A stretch of DNA of 64,000 nt from Nostoc sp. CHAB 5834 (lineage in GTDB: Bacteria > Cyanobacteriota > Cyanobacteriia > Cyanobacteriales > Nostocaceae), in contig JAIVFU010000017.1 in NCBI GenBank assembly GCA_020829485.1, positions 1-64,000 of the forward strand, written 5' to 3'. The notes under the pieces are model-generated. The model worked only from the letters and a program-made list of their open reading frames with translations. It ran no database searches and was not told the DNA's origin. Below are positions 45,325 through 56,451 of the stretch, one piece after another. The position numbers were made by a program, and so were the translations under genes. How positions within the stretch are numbered: position 1 is the stretch's first letter; each line of letters starts with the position of its first letter.

Positions 45325-45368
45325 TTGGGAAGAGGCAGAGGGGCAGGGAGCAGGGAGCAGAGGGGAAA
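45325..45368. repeat. Degenerate GGGGCAGGGAGCAG array
   Basis: Seven-base units of the AGGGAGC/GAGGGGC kind lie between the 65-residue gene and the next minus-strand gene, a degenerate STRR. Confidence 0.75.
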
Positions 45369-45485
45369 GATGTAATTTTTTATTCTCTCCCTTGCCCCCA
45401 GTAAAAACTGCTTCTTCATCTTCCTCTGCTCCTCTGGCACTTAATTTATAGCCCTTTAAAGTTAAATAATATACTTTACGGGCTG

Positions 45486-46106
45486 CTATGAATCTGTATT
45501 AATCTTAAACAAAGATTCCAATAACCGGGGCACGATTTGATTAACCCGTACTCCTAAAATCGTGAAATCCTGCTTAATCTTTTCTAAAGATAATGGCTCT
45601 ATGCCAGCGAATTCTGTGTCATTAGTCACTAAAACTCGCATTACACTCACAGGTATTTGTAAAAATAGATTGCTGCCCAAAAATGCTAAACCTGCAAACA
45701 ATAGTGCAACGCTGCGCCATTGTGGGAGAAATTTAGCTGAATTTGCTACTAATGGGGCAATTTGGTAAAGCTGCCACAGCACCCAAACTGACAATACTGC
45801 TGCTACTAATGCCAGGATACGATTTAACTTTGTATTAATTAAACAGAGAATTTTTCGCTGCCGCTCGGTCAGATTTTCTGGCTTTAGGGCTATTCCTAAA
45901 AGAGCAAATATATAAAAAGGGCGACGCAACTGCATCCATAGCAGGGGGAGAATACCAATGGCAGCAACTAAAAATAGCTCTATCCACACTGGTAAAAACG
46001 GCTCGCCTACAGACAGGAAAAATAAGCAGAGGACTAAAAAAACAGGCAACGTCGCCAATCCAGCGACGTGAATCCACAAAATAGGTTCAGAGCGAAATGA
46101 ATGCAT
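45486..46106 (-). CDS. Low-complexity tail membrane protein
   Basis: A 206-residue cyanobacterial membrane protein with four to five helices (about 12-32, 38-58, 95-115, 128-148) after the conserved start FRSEPILWIHVAGLATLP. It matches the cyanobacterial 'low-complexity tail membrane protein' type, though its C-terminal tail (LEKIKQDFTILGVRVNQIVP) is here ordinary rather than low-complexity. It follows infB on the same strand. Role unknown. Confidence 0.8.
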   Translation of the reverse strand: MHSFRSEPILWIHVAGLATLPVFLVLCLFFLSVGEPFLPVWIELFLVAAIGILPLLWMQLRRPFYIFALLGIALKPENLTERQRKILCLINTKLNRILALVAAVLSVWVLWQLYQIAPLVANSAKFLPQWRSVALLFAGLAFLGSNLFLQIPVSVMRVLVTNDTEFAGIEPLSLEKIKQDFTILGVRVNQIVPRLLESLFKINTDS

Positions 46107-46107
46107 A

Positions 46108-46200
46108 ATAAAAAGTTATGAGTTAAGAGTTAGGAGTTAGGAGTTAAAGGCTGCTAATTCCTAACTCCTAATTTATTACTCCTAACTTCTAACCATTTTA
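46108..46200. repeat. Inverted TTAGGAG heptamer arrays
   Basis: Units of GAGTTAG/TTAGGAG (46,117-46,145) face inverted CCTAACT units (46,160-46,190), forming a likely RNA hairpin just after infB on the minus strand. Confidence 0.75.
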
Positions 46201-46209
46201 CCCTCAACA

Positions 46210-49200
46210 CTACCTTGTTAAGGTGAGAGTGCGGCGCTTCGTAACCATCTGATAGGCTTCGATGATGTCACCTTCAACCCAATCATTGAATTTATCCATG
46301 CCGACACCGCATTCATAACCGGCGTTGACCTCACGGGTATCTTCTTTCATCCGTTTTAGGGAGTCAAGGACACCTTCAAAGATCACCTTACCGCCGCGTC
46401 GCACTCTGACTTTGCAGTTGCGAACTAGCTTGCCAGATTGAACGTAGCAACCGGCAACCGCACCGCGACCGACTGGGAAGACGGCACGGACTTCGGTTTG
46501 ACCCAAGGGTTCTTCCACCAACTCTGGTTCCAAAAGACCTTCCAAGGCATCTTGGATATCTTCTAGGAGTTTGTAGATTACGTTGTATTCCCGGACATCT
46601 ACACCCGCTTCATCGGCGGCTTGTCTAGCGCCACTGGCAAAGGTGGTGTTGAAGCCAATAATTACAGCGTTACTGGCAGCGGCTAAGTCGATATCTGTCT
46701 CGGTGATTTCCCCAGCAGTAGCCAACAGCATCCGAATTTGGACTTCGTTTTGCGGGATTTGCTTGAGCGCTCCCACAATGGCTTCCACGGAACCTTGTAC
46801 GTCTCCTTTCAAGATCAAGTTGAGTTCTTTCAACTCGCCTTCTTGGGCTTGAGCCGACAAGGTTGTAAGAGTAACACGTCCTTGTAACAAACGGGATAGG
46901 CGTTGTCTGTCTGCGCGATCGCTAGCGAGTGTTCTGGCTTCTTTTTCGTTCTGGAAGACCTCGAACTCGTCGCCTGCTGCTGGCACATCACTTAAACCTA
47001 GTACCTCGACAGCAAAGGAAGGAGAAGCAATATCTACTCTCTTGCCTCTGTCATCTACCATCGCTCGGACTTTACCGAAGGCCGAGCCAGCTACTAAGAT
47101 ATCTCCCACATGCAGGGTGCCATTCTGAATTAGTAGGGTAGCAACTGCTCCCTTAGCTTTATCCAGATGTGCTTCAATTACAGTTCCTTTGGCGGTACGG
47201 TCTGGGTTGGCAGATAGTTCTGCAACCTCTGCTACTAAGAGAATCATCTCTAAGAGCGTATCCAGATTTTCACCTCTGATGGCGCTCACGGGAACCATGA
47301 TTGTCTCACCGCCCCAGTCTTCTGCCGTTAGACCATACTGGGTCAATTCTTGTTTAACCCGCTCTGGCTGTGCCCCTTCTTTGTCAATTTTGTTGATTGC
47401 AACAACAATTGGCACTCCCGCAGCTTGGGCGTGGCTAATGGCTTCAATGGTTTGAGGACGGACACCATCATCAGCAGCTACTACCAACACGGCAATGTCT
47501 GTTACCCGCGCTCCTCTAGCCCGCATCGCTGTAAAGGCTTCGTGACCAGGAGTATCCAGGAAGACTATCTGCTGAGGTTTGCCCTCATGTTGCACATCCA
47601 CATGGTATGCACCAATGTGTTGAGTGATCCCACCAGCTTCGCCAGCAGCCACTTTGGTTTTGCGGATTGAGTCGAGCAGGGTTGTTTTACCGTGGTCTAC
47701 GTGACCCATAATTGTCACGACTGGCGGACGGCGGTGGAGATATTCTAGGTCTTCTGCGCCGACCATTTCTGTAATTTTCCGAGCTTCTGCTTCTCGCTCG
47801 ACGGTTTCGACTTCTATTTCTAGTTCTTTTCCTACTAGGGTAATTGTGGGAATATCTAGATTTTGGGTGATACTCACCGCCATGCCTTTGAGGAACAGGA
47901 TTTTAACAATCTCTGTATCGGGAACTGCTAAAACGTCAGACAGTTCTTGCACAGTCAAGGGGCCTGTGATCGTGACCTTTTCGGGACGATCGCGCTTGGT
48001 GTCAGCTTCTTGTTGGTGGCGACGGTTATTGTGATGGTCACGGCTAGAACCAGACTTAGAACCAGGTTTTCTACTGCCTCTAGCAGTTGGGGCGCTAGCA
48101 AGGCTTGCACCTGGCATCTGCACAGGTCGAGTCGCTTTGGGTTTGGGAGGACGGGCGATGGAAAGGCTGACTTGGACGGTGGCTGGTGAGTCTAGATCGT
48201 CATCATCTAGCAAATCTTCTTCAAATTCATCATCCAATATCGGCTTGATCCGCTTGCCTTTAACGCCAGCTTTAGCCTTCTCTTTAACTTCGTCAATTAT
48301 TTCCTCTTCTACCCACTTTTTGCCGCCTTTGGTGGGGCGAGGTGGAGTTGGGCGTTTTAAATCGAGGAGATCGGGTGCGACGACTGGCTCATCACCTAAT
48401 CCTTGAGATTTGCCCGCCATTCCTGACATCTGCCTGGGTGGAGTAGCGATCGGCATTGCGGCTGCTACTGCTTCACCTGGGCGGGCTGGCCTGGGTCGTT
48501 GCCCTTCTCCTAGTTGCGATGGTGCAGATGGTCTATTGACCCTCTGCTCTGGTCTAGTGGGTGCAGGGGTAGGACGACTTGTTCTTTGTGGTGCCCCTGG
48601 TGGAGACTGGTCAGTTGGCAGTTTAGCAACTCTGGGCTTAATTTGTTCGCGATCGCCTTCGACGGGTCGTAGCCGTTGGTCGCGTTTGAGGATCGGTTTG
48701 TCTGCCTGAGATACTGGCTCATCTGCCACCGGGGCTTCTTCTGCCGCAGGTCTTGGCGGTGGGGCAGCTAATTGCGGTTTGATCGGTTTTTCCGCTTTCG
48801 GTCTGGGTGGAACTATTTTTTCTGGTTTTTGAGATGCTATTTTTTCCGATGCCTGATTTGGATTTGGCGTTTGTTCCAAGTCCGTTACAGGAGGTTGTTC
48901 TTGAGTCTCAGATTGAGTCCGGGGCACAGGTCGAGTTGGTGCTGCCGGCTTCATGGGTGAGACTGGTGTAGCGAAAGGCCGTGGTGGAGAGGGAGGATTA
49001 GCTTCAGACAAGGCAGCTTGGGTATTGGTAGCAACTGACGCCTCTGGGGCGTTGGAGGTAGTATTTCTCAATATTTTGGGTTTGCGTATTTCCAAAATTT
49101 GCTGTTTGTGGGGTGCAGCAGGTCGGGCAGATCCGCCGTTTGGGGGTGAGTTTGGTTTATGGCTGGTTGTACGTAGTTCCTTTTTGGCGGAGACATTCGT

Positions 49201-49371
49201 CGCTGCGAGCTTTTCCGCAGCCGTGCGGATGTTTTCTGCCTCGGCTTCTGAAATCGTGCTGCTATGACTTTTGACCGAGATGCTGAGCTGGTCGCAAATT
49301 GCTAGTAGCTCTTTGTTATCCAAATTCAATTCCTTTGATAATTCATAGATTCTAACTTTGCCGTTGTTCAT
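46210..49371 (-). CDS. infB: Translation initiation factor IF-2
   Basis: A 1053-residue GTPase that brings initiator tRNA to the 30S subunit and promotes subunit joining. The IF2_N domain is at the N-terminus ([20 protein letters not shown]). A 400-residue Pro/Ala/Lys-rich disordered region follows, as in other cyanobacteria, and a second IF2_N ([20 protein letters not shown]). The G domain has G1 [11 protein letters not shown] near 556, G3 DTPGHEAFT and G4 NKID, then domains II-IV to the C-terminus ([20 protein letters not shown]). It ends the rimP-nusA-ylxR-infB block. Confidence 0.97.
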   Translation of the reverse strand: MNNGKVRIYELSKELNLDNKELLAICDQLSISVKSHSSTISEAEAENIRTAAEKLAATNVSAKKELRTTSHKPNSPPNGGSARPAAPHKQQILEIRKPKILRNTTSNAPEASVATNTQAALSEANPPSPPRPFATPVSPMKPAAPTRPVPRTQSETQEQPPVTDLEQTPNPNQASEKIASQKPEKIVPPRPKAEKPIKPQLAAPPPRPAAEEAPVADEPVSQADKPILKRDQRLRPVEGDREQIKPRVAKLPTDQSPPGAPQRTSRPTPAPTRPEQRVNRPSAPSQLGEGQRPRPARPGEAVAAAMPIATPPRQMSGMAGKSQGLGDEPVVAPDLLDLKRPTPPRPTKGGKKWVEEEIIDEVKEKAKAGVKGKRIKPILDDEFEEDLLDDDDLDSPATVQVSLSIARPPKPKATRPVQMPGASLASAPTARGSRKPGSKSGSSRDHHNNRRHQQEADTKRDRPEKVTITGPLTVQELSDVLAVPDTEIVKILFLKGMAVSITQNLDIPTITLVGKELEIEVETVEREAEARKITEMVGAEDLEYLHRRPPVVTIMGHVDHGKTTLLDSIRKTKVAAGEAGGITQHIGAYHVDVQHEGKPQQIVFLDTPGHEAFTAMRARGARVTDIAVLVVAADDGVRPQTIEAISHAQAAGVPIVVAINKIDKEGAQPERVKQELTQYGLTAEDWGGETIMVPVSAIRGENLDTLLEMILLVAEVAELSANPDRTAKGTVIEAHLDKAKGAVATLLIQNGTLHVGDILVAGSAFGKVRAMVDDRGKRVDIASPSFAVEVLGLSDVPAAGDEFEVFQNEKEARTLASDRADRQRLSRLLQGRVTLTTLSAQAQEGELKELNLILKGDVQGSVEAIVGALKQIPQNEVQIRMLLATAGEITETDIDLAAASNAVIIGFNTTFASGARQAADEAGVDVREYNVIYKLLEDIQDALEGLLEPELVEEPLGQTEVRAVFPVGRGAVAGCYVQSGKLVRNCKVRVRRGGKVIFEGVLDSLKRMKEDTREVNAGYECGVGMDKFNDWVEGDIIEAYQMVTKRRTLTLTR

Positions 49372-49853
49372 CCACTCTTCCCCTTTAATTTACAGTTTTA
49401 GCGGATGGTTGCCTGGGAGTGCGACATCTCCATCCTTGGATTACTGTTTTTAGACTGCCGTTCAGTTTTTGCCGGTGCCTCCAATCAGGAAAGAGAGATG
49501 TTTCGGTTTAATATATGGCATCCCCACCAGGAATGATGGTTGAGGGACACCCATAAAAATTTTTTAAATAAAAGATTTTTATAGGAACCCCTGACGCCGA
49601 ACTGCGCCTGAGCGCTACCAGGTTGCCATTTTGTAGTTTCTTGTTTTGGTGATTCTGAGCCTTCCACAACACAATCGATTACATTTTGTTCTGGGAATCT
49701 TGCCTCGCCCCTCTTAATTATTGGAGAGTCGAATGCCTTTTACACCCATTTACTATTTTGGCACTAACCTCAACGATCAACAGAGGGTGTCATGAAAGCG
49801 CGACTTCGGCTTTCCCACTATTCCTCCAGTGATGCGTCACGAAGTTGTTCCAA
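49372..49853. other. infB-ylxR intergenic region
   Basis: No convincing gene is seen in these 482 bases; short frames (60-75 codons) have no family character. The spacer is unusually long for two genes that normally lie close together. A separate infB promoter could lie here. Confidence 0.5.
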
Positions 49854-50123
49854 TTAAATTTGGTTTTGGGTATTGCTCTGGGCTAGACGATGCAACAAGC
49901 TTTGGTACAGTGTTTCTGGCACTGATGCATGTAGCGATCGCCCTAGTCGATTTTTTTTTTGAGCTGCTTGTAGGCAACTCGTTTCGGGACAAATATAGGC
50001 AGAACGCCCCATGCCCTGATCTAATTGTACCTTTCCCGATGGAAAGACGCGGACAATCCGCCAAAATTCATCTTTTGAGCCTACTTTCCGGCAACTAATA
50101 CAGCGCCGATAATTTGGTTTCAT
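49854..50123 (-). CDS. ylxR: YlxR (RnpM-type) RNA-binding protein
   Basis: An 89-residue YlxR/DUF448 protein. The signature RRCISCRKVGSKDEFWRIVR is followed by GRSAYICPETSCLQAAQKKN and a basic end. Family members bind RNA, and the B. subtilis homologue (RnpM) modulates RNase P. It lies between nusA and infB, as in most bacteria. The frame is read from ATG 50123, where the family begins. Confidence 0.93.
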   Translation of the reverse strand: MKPNYRRCISCRKVGSKDEFWRIVRVFPSGKVQLDQGMGRSAYICPETSCLQAAQKKNRLGRSLHASVPETLYQSLLHRLAQSNTQNQI

Positions 50124-50271
50124 CGCTTCTGGGTGATCTCAGTCCGGCATTCTGGATGTAAAAAGAAGTTTATTATTACTATTTTTTACTCATACCAAGT
50201 CGCTTTTGAGAAAATAATCCTTGAGACTGAGACTACAATCTACAGTATCAAAACTTTACAAATTTAATCAA

Positions 50272-51558
50272 TTATTCATCATCGTCATTGTCAAAACTAT
50301 CCTCCTCTTCTACTCCGTCCTGATTTTCATCCTCGAATTCTTCCTCATATTCAAGATCGTCTTCTTCTGATTCCTCTGATTGATATTTTGTTCTTACAGC
50401 CAGAAATTTAGCATCTTCTCCTGCATAGTCATACTTAACTTTGTCTTTGATGTCTATTTTCCAACCAGTCAGACGGGCTGCCAAACGGACATTTTGTCCT
50501 TCTTTGCCTATGGCTAAACTCAATTGGTCTTCAGCCACTAGTACGTGAGTTTGCCGGGATTCTGGATCCATCAGGCGTACTTCATCTACCCGGGCTGGAC
50601 TTAAGGCATTGGCGATATATGTTGCTGGGTCTGGCGACCAACGAATTACATCTATTTTTTCACCGCGTAATTCGTTGACTACCACTTGAATTCGCGATCC
50701 CCTGGCTCCGATACAAGCGCCTACTGGGTCTACATCGCGGTCAAGGGTATCTACTGCTATTTTAGTCCGGGGGCCGACATAACGAGAAGGGGGGTTTGCC
50801 TCCCTCGCTACGGCAACAATCCGTACCACTTCATCTTCGATTTCTGGAACTTCGTTAGCAAATAGATAAACCACTAAACCAGCATCAGCGCGAGACACAA
50901 GCAACTGTGGCCCTCGTTGCTGACCTTGGGAGACTTTTTTGAGATATACCTTGAAGGTGGCATTTGCCCGATAATTATCGTTGGGCAGCTGTTCCCGCTT
51001 CGGTAATTCGGCTTCTACTTCTGGCTGACCAAAGCCACTGCTAACTGCCAGAACCACTGATTGCCGCTCAAACCGCAGGACTCTTGCTTGCAGGACAGTT
51101 CCTTCTAAATCTTGGAACTCTTCTTGCACCATTTGGCGCTGTTGATCCCGTAATTTTTGTGCTAGTACCTGCTTGGTTTGCATCGCCGCCATCCGACCAA
51201 ACTCTCCTTGGTCGGGAGTCACATCCAGCACCACAGAATCCCCTAACTGCGCTTCGGGAGCTACTTGTTGAACTTCATCTAGGGAAATCTGGTGGTCTGT
51301 GTTATTGACTGCTTCGACAATGGTTTTGGTGGAAAGAACGCGAAATCCTTCTCCTTCAATATCGAGTTCTACTTCAAAATTTTCAAAATAATCTTCGTCA
51401 AACTGTTTGCGTTCTAAATTTTGGGCGCGACGATAACGTTCGTAGCCTTTGAGTAGTGCTTCTCTAATAGCTGATTGAACTGCAAGACGGGGTAAATTCC
51501 GCTCACGACTTATACTTTCAATTAATTCTTTTAATCCAGGTAAAGTAACCATTGACAT
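50272..51558 (-). CDS. nusA: Transcription factor NusA
   Basis: About 428 residues from ATG 51558 ([20 protein letters not shown]), chosen because GGAG lies seven bases upstream. The N-terminal RNA polymerase-binding domain (1-125), S1 domain (135-200), and KH1/KH2 domains (about 205-345, with [20 protein letters not shown] and [20 protein letters not shown]) are complete. The last 40 residues are strongly acidic ([20 protein letters not shown]), and the AR repeats of E. coli NusA are absent. NusA controls pausing, termination and antitermination. Confidence 0.96.
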   Translation of the reverse strand: MSMVTLPGLKELIESISRERNLPRLAVQSAIREALLKGYERYRRAQNLERKQFDEDYFENFEVELDIEGEGFRVLSTKTIVEAVNNTDHQISLDEVQQVAPEAQLGDSVVLDVTPDQGEFGRMAAMQTKQVLAQKLRDQQRQMVQEEFQDLEGTVLQARVLRFERQSVVLAVSSGFGQPEVEAELPKREQLPNDNYRANATFKVYLKKVSQGQQRGPQLLVSRADAGLVVYLFANEVPEIEDEVVRIVAVAREANPPSRYVGPRTKIAVDTLDRDVDPVGACIGARGSRIQVVVNELRGEKIDVIRWSPDPATYIANALSPARVDEVRLMDPESRQTHVLVAEDQLSLAIGKEGQNVRLAARLTGWKIDIKDKVKYDYAGEDAKFLAVRTKYQSEESEEDDLEYEEEFEDENQDGVEEEDSFDNDDDE

Positions 51559-52227
51559 AAGCAATCTCCTTTAAAAATTAGGGAATGGGGAGTGGGGAGT
51601 GGGGAGTGGGGAGTGGAGACTGAAAACTACGCATTAGAGCCAGAGATTAGAGAATAGTTTTACAAACTAGCCGGTAAGCGTAAAGCTCAGTCACAAAGCG
51701 TGCTGAGATACAAGCGACTCGTGCGGTAATAAAGCGCATTGAATCCTTTTCCGATAAAATAGTGTTAGTGGATAAGGTAATCAACCACTTAAAACACCTT
51801 GTAGCCGAGAGGCTTTTCTGTTCCTTGACAATTAAATCTATGCGGTTCTACTGCATTGTTCTAGTTTCCTCCTAGCAGTAGGTAAAAGATTTATAGGAGC
51901 TAGACGACTCAGAATTTTGGAACAAATTGTTTCAAGTAAAACAGGACTTGCACGGCAGTTGCTTCAAGTCGGCATAGCCGCCCAACGCACTGCCTCAGAA
52001 ATGCAACTACCGCTCTTGCCTCGGAAAGTTAACGCTTGGGGAGAATCTCACCTCTGATCTAGATGACGCAAGGACTTCTTCGTTAAGTGGTTTAGTTGAA
52101 CCATGAATCTCAGTGGCTTTAGCCCTGAGAGTCTCAAACTAGTCTCTAATCTCTAGCCCTTAGTCCCTAACCTTTGGCCTTGCGCCAAGGTGTTCTAATC
52201 TCTAACTCCTAAGCCTTAGCCCTTTGT
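51559..52227. other. rimP-nusA intergenic region
   Basis: There is no gene in about 670 bases. A GGGGAGT heptamer array lies at 51,586-51,617, and a dispersed CTCTAATCTCTA-type tract near 52,135-52,220. The middle (51,690-52,090) holds short inverted words but no RNA family I recognise. An extra promoter for nusA is possible. Confidence 0.5.
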
Positions 52228-52689
52228 TTATCGACGCTCGTCTAGCTGCACCTTAGTAATTAGGGAGCGGGGAATTTCGACTACACGACCTTTTTGGTTT
52301 AAGTAAAGTGCTGTCTCATCCCGGCGAATCAACTGACCAATCCACTCTGGTTGTCCGTCGTAGGGTGGCGAGGTGGAGATGATGACAGGAAATCCTTTAA
52401 AGGAAATAAACTCCCTGTCTGTTACCAGTTGCCGTGAAATCCCAGGACTAGACACTTCCAAGACGTATGCATCTGGAACGATTTGGGCAGTATCTAAGGA
52501 GGCTTCTAAAGCACGGCTCATCCTCTCACAATCATTTAACCCGGTGTCTTGCTGAGGATTGCGAATGTCTACCCGCAAAACTGGTGGACTTTGATTAGTG
52601 TGAAAAACCACGCCAACCACTTCCAATCCCAGTTCTTCTGCCACTGGTGTCGCCAAATCAATAATTTGTGGAACTAAAGGATGAGCCAT
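52228..52689 (-). CDS. rimP: Ribosome maturation factor RimP
   Basis: A 153-residue protein needed for 30S assembly. The start at 52689 ([20 protein letters not shown]) is taken because a longer frame passes through heptamer repeat DNA and adds a tail foreign to the family. Motifs [31 protein letters not shown] and [20 protein letters not shown] are typical of the N-terminal domain; an SH3-like C-terminal domain follows. It is first of the rimP-nusA-ylxR-infB set. Confidence 0.93.
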   Translation of the reverse strand: MAHPLVPQIIDLATPVAEELGLEVVGVVFHTNQSPPVLRVDIRNPQQDTGLNDCERMSRALEASLDTAQIVPDAYVLEVSSPGISRQLVTDREFISFKGFPVIISTSPPYDGQPEWIGQLIRRDETALYLNQKGRVVEIPRSLITKVQLDERR

Positions 52690-52824
52690 GAGAAAATTCA
52701 ATAAAAAAAGTGGGCACTGACCCACTTCCTGCGATAGGTATATCTTCCAAGAAGTCTTGTGACGAACCAATTATGATTCGCCTAATTCGTAGTTTAGCGC
52801 ATTTCTTTTATAGTCGTGTATTGG

Positions 52825-52875
52825 GAAGAGGCAGAGGGGCAGGGGGCAGGGGGCAGGGGGCAGGGGACAGAGGGG
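52825..52875. repeat. GGGGGCA heptamer array
   Basis: Tandem seven-base units of AGGGGGC lie between rimP and the next minus-strand gene, ahead of the rimP start. Confidence 0.85.
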
Positions 52876-52914
52876 AAAGAGCTAATTATTTTCCTTCTCC
52901 CCCTTGCTCCCTGC

Positions 52915-54333
52915 TTATCTTTTCACTACTGCTGGAACTGATACTTGTGTTCGTAACTGTCTGGTTTGCTCGATAATTTGGTCTATATCTTCTTGGGACA
53001 AACGTTGGACGTAGTTGAGTTTGATTTCCTCTAAGAAGTCGAAAAGTAAACTCTGAATTTCTGAGAGTACGTGTTTTTCCTTTATTTGAGATCCTAAGAC
53101 TTTGCTAAAGGTTTCTACTAGTTGAGTGGTGAGTTTTGCGCCCACAGGGTCTTCAACAGCACTAACTAACGTTTTGTAAAGATTAGTTGTAATTTGAGTT
53201 GCCAGTTGTTCGCTTAACTGGGTTTGAGCCTGTCCCACGCCAGGGAGGTTCTGGAGGTTGCGGTAGACGGGGACTTGATGGAAGACGGTTTCGATGTTGT
53301 GGCGCAAAATGGCTACGATCGCAGGTTGGATTTCGGGTAACACTTGGTAGACAATTGTCTTTACTAAAAGACCTGCGATCGCTTCCACTTCATTTACATT
53401 ATTAATATCTATGTAGGGACGTAAATTTTCTTGTTGCAGTAGCCAGCGCGTTAACTCACCCTTCTGAATTGAACCCTGAACCTGATTAATTACTCTCACC
53501 ACTACAACTTCTGTGAGTTCTTCGGCAAAGTTGGCGACAATCCCCTGATGAATTTGCTTTCGCACTGGATGCAAATTCAACAACTGCGCTTGATCGAGGC
53601 GGACTACTACAGGTAAGATTCGCAGCCACCGCCAAAATGGCAGTAGTAAAAATAGGTCGTACCAACGCCACAATAATGCTTCAAACCAGCTTAAGCCAGG
53701 ATGTCGCCGTCTAATTAAGAAAGTGCGCCCTAGCAATTCTACACCAAATAAAATCACAAAGGGGAAGTCAATAATCCAGAAATTATCAACAAAATCGCCA
53801 TTTTCACCAATTTGGCGGAAGTAGTTAGAGGCAATTAAAGGGCGAATGCTCTCGTTAAAAAAATTAATTTGTTGTTCCCAGCCATTTTGTGATAAGTAAG
53901 GCTGACTCCAAAAAGTGGCAAAGGACTGTTTTGCAGATTCATTACCGATGTGCGATCGCATCCGCTTTTTGATTTTTTCCAGAGTCCCACTCTTATTCAC
54001 TCCCGCAAATGGGTTACTGTCAATCATCTCGTTACTAAGACGACTTATTTGTATTAGCCTGCTATTTACCTGAGAAGACTCTAACCCTGTTTGCCTGACT
54101 TGTTCTTCTAATGCGTCTACTGTTTCTAGATAACTTTTTGTGTCTCGATGGGGTTCAATACCTTTTATTGGGTCATAAATCTGGATAATTTGGGGGACTT
54201 TTCGCAAGTAGAAATCTCGCCAAGGTACGTAACTTAAATTAAACAAAACTAAACATAAATTTACGGTGGCAGTAATTGCCATAATTCTTTCAAACCAAAG
54301 ATTCCGCTTCTTAGAAGATTTTATATTTTTCAT
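52915..54333 (-). CDS. Conserved cyanobacterial membrane protein, unrecognised
   Basis: A 472-residue protein. Helix 1 (about 17-37, IMAITATVNLCLVLFNLSYV) is followed by a helical soluble part with DPIKGIEPHRDTKSYLETVD. A second membrane block (about 185-255) contains FWIIDFPFVILFGVELLGRT and WYDLFLLLPFWRWLRILPVV with clustered Arg, which loosely resembles an ion-channel voltage-sensor region. The last 220 residues are helical and soluble (FAEELTEVVVVRVINQVQGS, HVLSEIQSLLFDFLEEIKLN). I know no function. The voltage-sensor idea is weak inference. Confidence 0.7.
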   Translation of the reverse strand: MKNIKSSKKRNLWFERIMAITATVNLCLVLFNLSYVPWRDFYLRKVPQIIQIYDPIKGIEPHRDTKSYLETVDALEEQVRQTGLESSQVNSRLIQISRLSNEMIDSNPFAGVNKSGTLEKIKKRMRSHIGNESAKQSFATFWSQPYLSQNGWEQQINFFNESIRPLIASNYFRQIGENGDFVDNFWIIDFPFVILFGVELLGRTFLIRRRHPGLSWFEALLWRWYDLFLLLPFWRWLRILPVVVRLDQAQLLNLHPVRKQIHQGIVANFAEELTEVVVVRVINQVQGSIQKGELTRWLLQQENLRPYIDINNVNEVEAIAGLLVKTIVYQVLPEIQPAIVAILRHNIETVFHQVPVYRNLQNLPGVGQAQTQLSEQLATQITTNLYKTLVSAVEDPVGAKLTTQLVETFSKVLGSQIKEKHVLSEIQSLLFDFLEEIKLNYVQRLSQEDIDQIIEQTRQLRTQVSVPAVVKR

Positions 54334-54742
54334 GCTTTGTCATATATTATACATTTTCTAAATGTTTGGAATATAAGCTCTTTCATTTATCCAAACAGAA
54401 TTCAGTTGGGTATTTTGAACGAAGGTCAAAACCTGCTCCGTTCGAGCAGCATCTCCGATTACCCTGGCTCTAGCTTGACACAGGTGACAGATGTATGGAC
54501 TACTGTAATTTAGTGTTGAAGGGGTGGATTCGATTCAAATGACGCTGTATCTCTGCTAATACAAGATACTTCTTTTGATGGATGACACTAATTAGTTTTT
54601 GTAATCAAAGTTAAATTTGACAAAATAAATCACAAATTATTCAAAAAACATTAAAAAATCGCAAAAAAAGTTATTAAACGAACTTAAAATGCAGCTGTTA
54701 ACATTTATAATCCTGCTGATTTAACTCAAAGGAGTTTTAAGT
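54334..54742. other. Divergent promoter region
   Basis: No gene is seen between the divergent membrane-protein gene and the peptidoglycan-binding gene. The right half (54,590-54,720) is very AT-rich and should hold the promoter of the latter; AAAGGAG stands ten bases before its ATG. Confidence 0.55.
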
Positions 54743-55384
54743 ATGTGGTGTGGGTTTGGAAAATCAAGCGCGAACTTTGCTGTTACTTGCCTGGTAACTG
54801 CCAGCGTCATAATTGCAGATACAGGTTTCGCAGCCCCTCAACGTAGCTATACCCCCCAGCAATTCCGTGCTGTGTTGCGAGGGTTAGGCTATAACGTCAA
54901 GGTAACAAATGGTGCTTTGACGGATGAGGAAACTAAAAAGGCAATTCGTGAATTTCAGACGGGTTATAAGCTAAAACCAGTTGATGGGATAGCAGGGCCA
55001 AAAACCCAAGGTTTTGCTGCTAACATCATTCAAATTCTGCACACAAATTTGAATGCAGTAGTAAAGCCAAATCCTCCCCTCCCGCGCGATCATTTTTATG
55101 GTTCCCGCACGGAAGCAGTGGTGAAGGAGTATCAGAAAAAATATCAGTTGCAAGAAACTGGAGTTGCTAATTTAGCACTCCGCCAAAAGCTGAATGAAGA
55201 AGCAAAGACAGTCATCAGTCAGCCAACGGCTAAACCAACACCTACACCGACGGCTAAACCAACAGCTAAACCAACAGCTGCCCCAACAGCTACCCCAACA
55301 GCTACACCAACAGCTACACCAACAGCTACCCCAACGGCTACCCCAACAGCTACACCAACAGCTACACCAACAACTACACCCTAA
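54743..55384 (+). CDS. Exported peptidoglycan-binding protein with Pro-Thr-Ala tail
   Basis: A 213-residue secreted protein. Signal peptide at 1-30 (cleavage near GFAAPQ). Two PG_binding_1 domains: about 35-90 (YTPQQFRAVLRGLGYNVKVT, DGIAGPKTQGFA) and about 95-150 (HFYGSRTEAVVKEYQKKYQL). The C-terminal 55 residues are PTAKPT and PTATPT repeats encoded by a 12-base tandem unit (CCAACAGCTACA), a flexible wall-spanning stalk. No enzyme domain follows, so it may anchor or space something at the wall. Repeat number is likely to vary between strains. Confidence 0.87.
   Translation: MWCGFGKSSANFAVTCLVTASVIIADTGFAAPQRSYTPQQFRAVLRGLGYNVKVTNGALTDEETKKAIREFQTGYKLKPVDGIAGPKTQGFAANIIQILHTNLNAVVKPNPPLPRDHFYGSRTEAVVKEYQKKYQLQETGVANLALRQKLNEEAKTVISQPTAKPTPTPTAKPTAKPTAAPTATPTATPTATPTATPTATPTATPTATPTTTP
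55238..55380. repeat. 12-bp tandem coding repeat
   Basis: About eleven imperfect copies of CCAACAGCTACA encoding Pro-Thr-Ala-Thr at the end of the peptidoglycan-binding protein gene. Confidence 0.9.
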
Positions 55385-55414
55385 TCGCCACCAAAAACTC
55401 TACCCCAAAACCTT

Positions 55415-56308
55415 TTAAGTCATTTGATTTGGTTCTTCTAAGGGTCTGCCCTTGGGTATAGGTAGAATTGGACGGGAGTCATTGTAAGGCATAGGAATGT
55501 ACTGGACACTAGGTCGGCCTCCTTGTGGCTGTGGGTACAAATCCATGAGATCATAAATAGAATGGGGCAGTCCGACAGTTACGGGCAGCCCCATTTCTGT
55601 TGCTTCTTCTATAGTGATGGGATAGTCGTGGGTGACGCGCCCGGTTGTCAAGGCTTCGATAATCGATTCGATATTTTCTGGCAGAACTTTTTGTTTAGGT
55701 ATACTATCTTTTAGCAGAGTCCGTACAAACCTCTGTACCTGTTGAATTGCTTTGCGTGAAATATCGGCCATTATTAGAGTTTGGTCATCAATCTCACTAA
55801 TGGGTTTATCTTCGACTACTTTTAAGATACTCGCTGCTGGGTAGTTACCCAATTGGGGATCAACTGGCCCTAATACAGCGTTAGCATCCATAATAATTTC
55901 ATCAGAGGCGATCGCCAGCATTGTACCGCCACTCATAGCATAATGGGGTACAAAAACTGTAACTTTTGCTTGGTGACGAATTAAGGCTCTGGCGATTTGT
56001 TCTGTAGCTAAAACCAAACCACCAGGAGTGTGCAAAATTAAGTCAATCGCCACATTTGGGGGTGTGAGGCGAATTGCTCGCAATATTTGTTCTGAGTCTT
56101 CGATAGTAATGTAGCGAGATAAGGGAATTCCCAGGAAGCTAATGGACTCTTGACGGTGAATGAGCAAAATTACCCGACTTTTGCGTTCCTGCTGAAATTG
56201 CTGTAAAGCACGCAAGCGGCGATATTCAATTTGACGTTTTTGCCAAAGGGGTTGCAAAGAAGTCAGAAGCAGGAAAATCCAGAATAAATCACCAATACCA
56301 AAGCCCAT
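55415..56308 (-). CDS. ClpP/crotonase-fold serine protease (SDH/SppA-like)
   Basis: About 297 residues from ATG 56308 (MGFGIGDLFWIFLLLTSLQP), the natural family start; a longer frame adds 16 unlike residues. One N-terminal membrane helix is followed by a SDH/SppA-like protease domain with ILHTPGGLVLATEQIARAL (oxyanion Gly pair) and the nucleophile Ser in HYAMSGGTMLAIASDEIIMD. The DANAVLGPVDPQLG segment is conserved. It is thought to cut membrane or signal peptides at the cytoplasmic membrane. The gene is single, converging with the peptidoglycan-binding gene 30 bases away. Confidence 0.88.
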   Translation of the reverse strand: MGFGIGDLFWIFLLLTSLQPLWQKRQIEYRRLRALQQFQQERKSRVILLIHRQESISFLGIPLSRYITIEDSEQILRAIRLTPPNVAIDLILHTPGGLVLATEQIARALIRHQAKVTVFVPHYAMSGGTMLAIASDEIIMDANAVLGPVDPQLGNYPAASILKVVEDKPISEIDDQTLIMADISRKAIQQVQRFVRTLLKDSIPKQKVLPENIESIIEALTTGRVTHDYPITIEEATEMGLPVTVGLPHSIYDLMDLYPQPQGGRPSVQYIPMPYNDSRPILPIPKGRPLEEPNQMT

Positions 56309-56451
56309 AAATATTAATTCTTGTTCAAAAATAACGGTTGCCGTCATTATTGTCACAAATTTGGGGCGATCGCATTTCTATCTGTAGGTTTAAAAATCAC
56401 TAACCACACTAAGCAAAAATATGTATCGGCTCAATAAGTAGGGGGAGGAGA

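Noticed and set aside
49485..49667. 60-codon minus-strand frame between infB and ylxR
   Set aside because: No family features and ordinary spacer composition.
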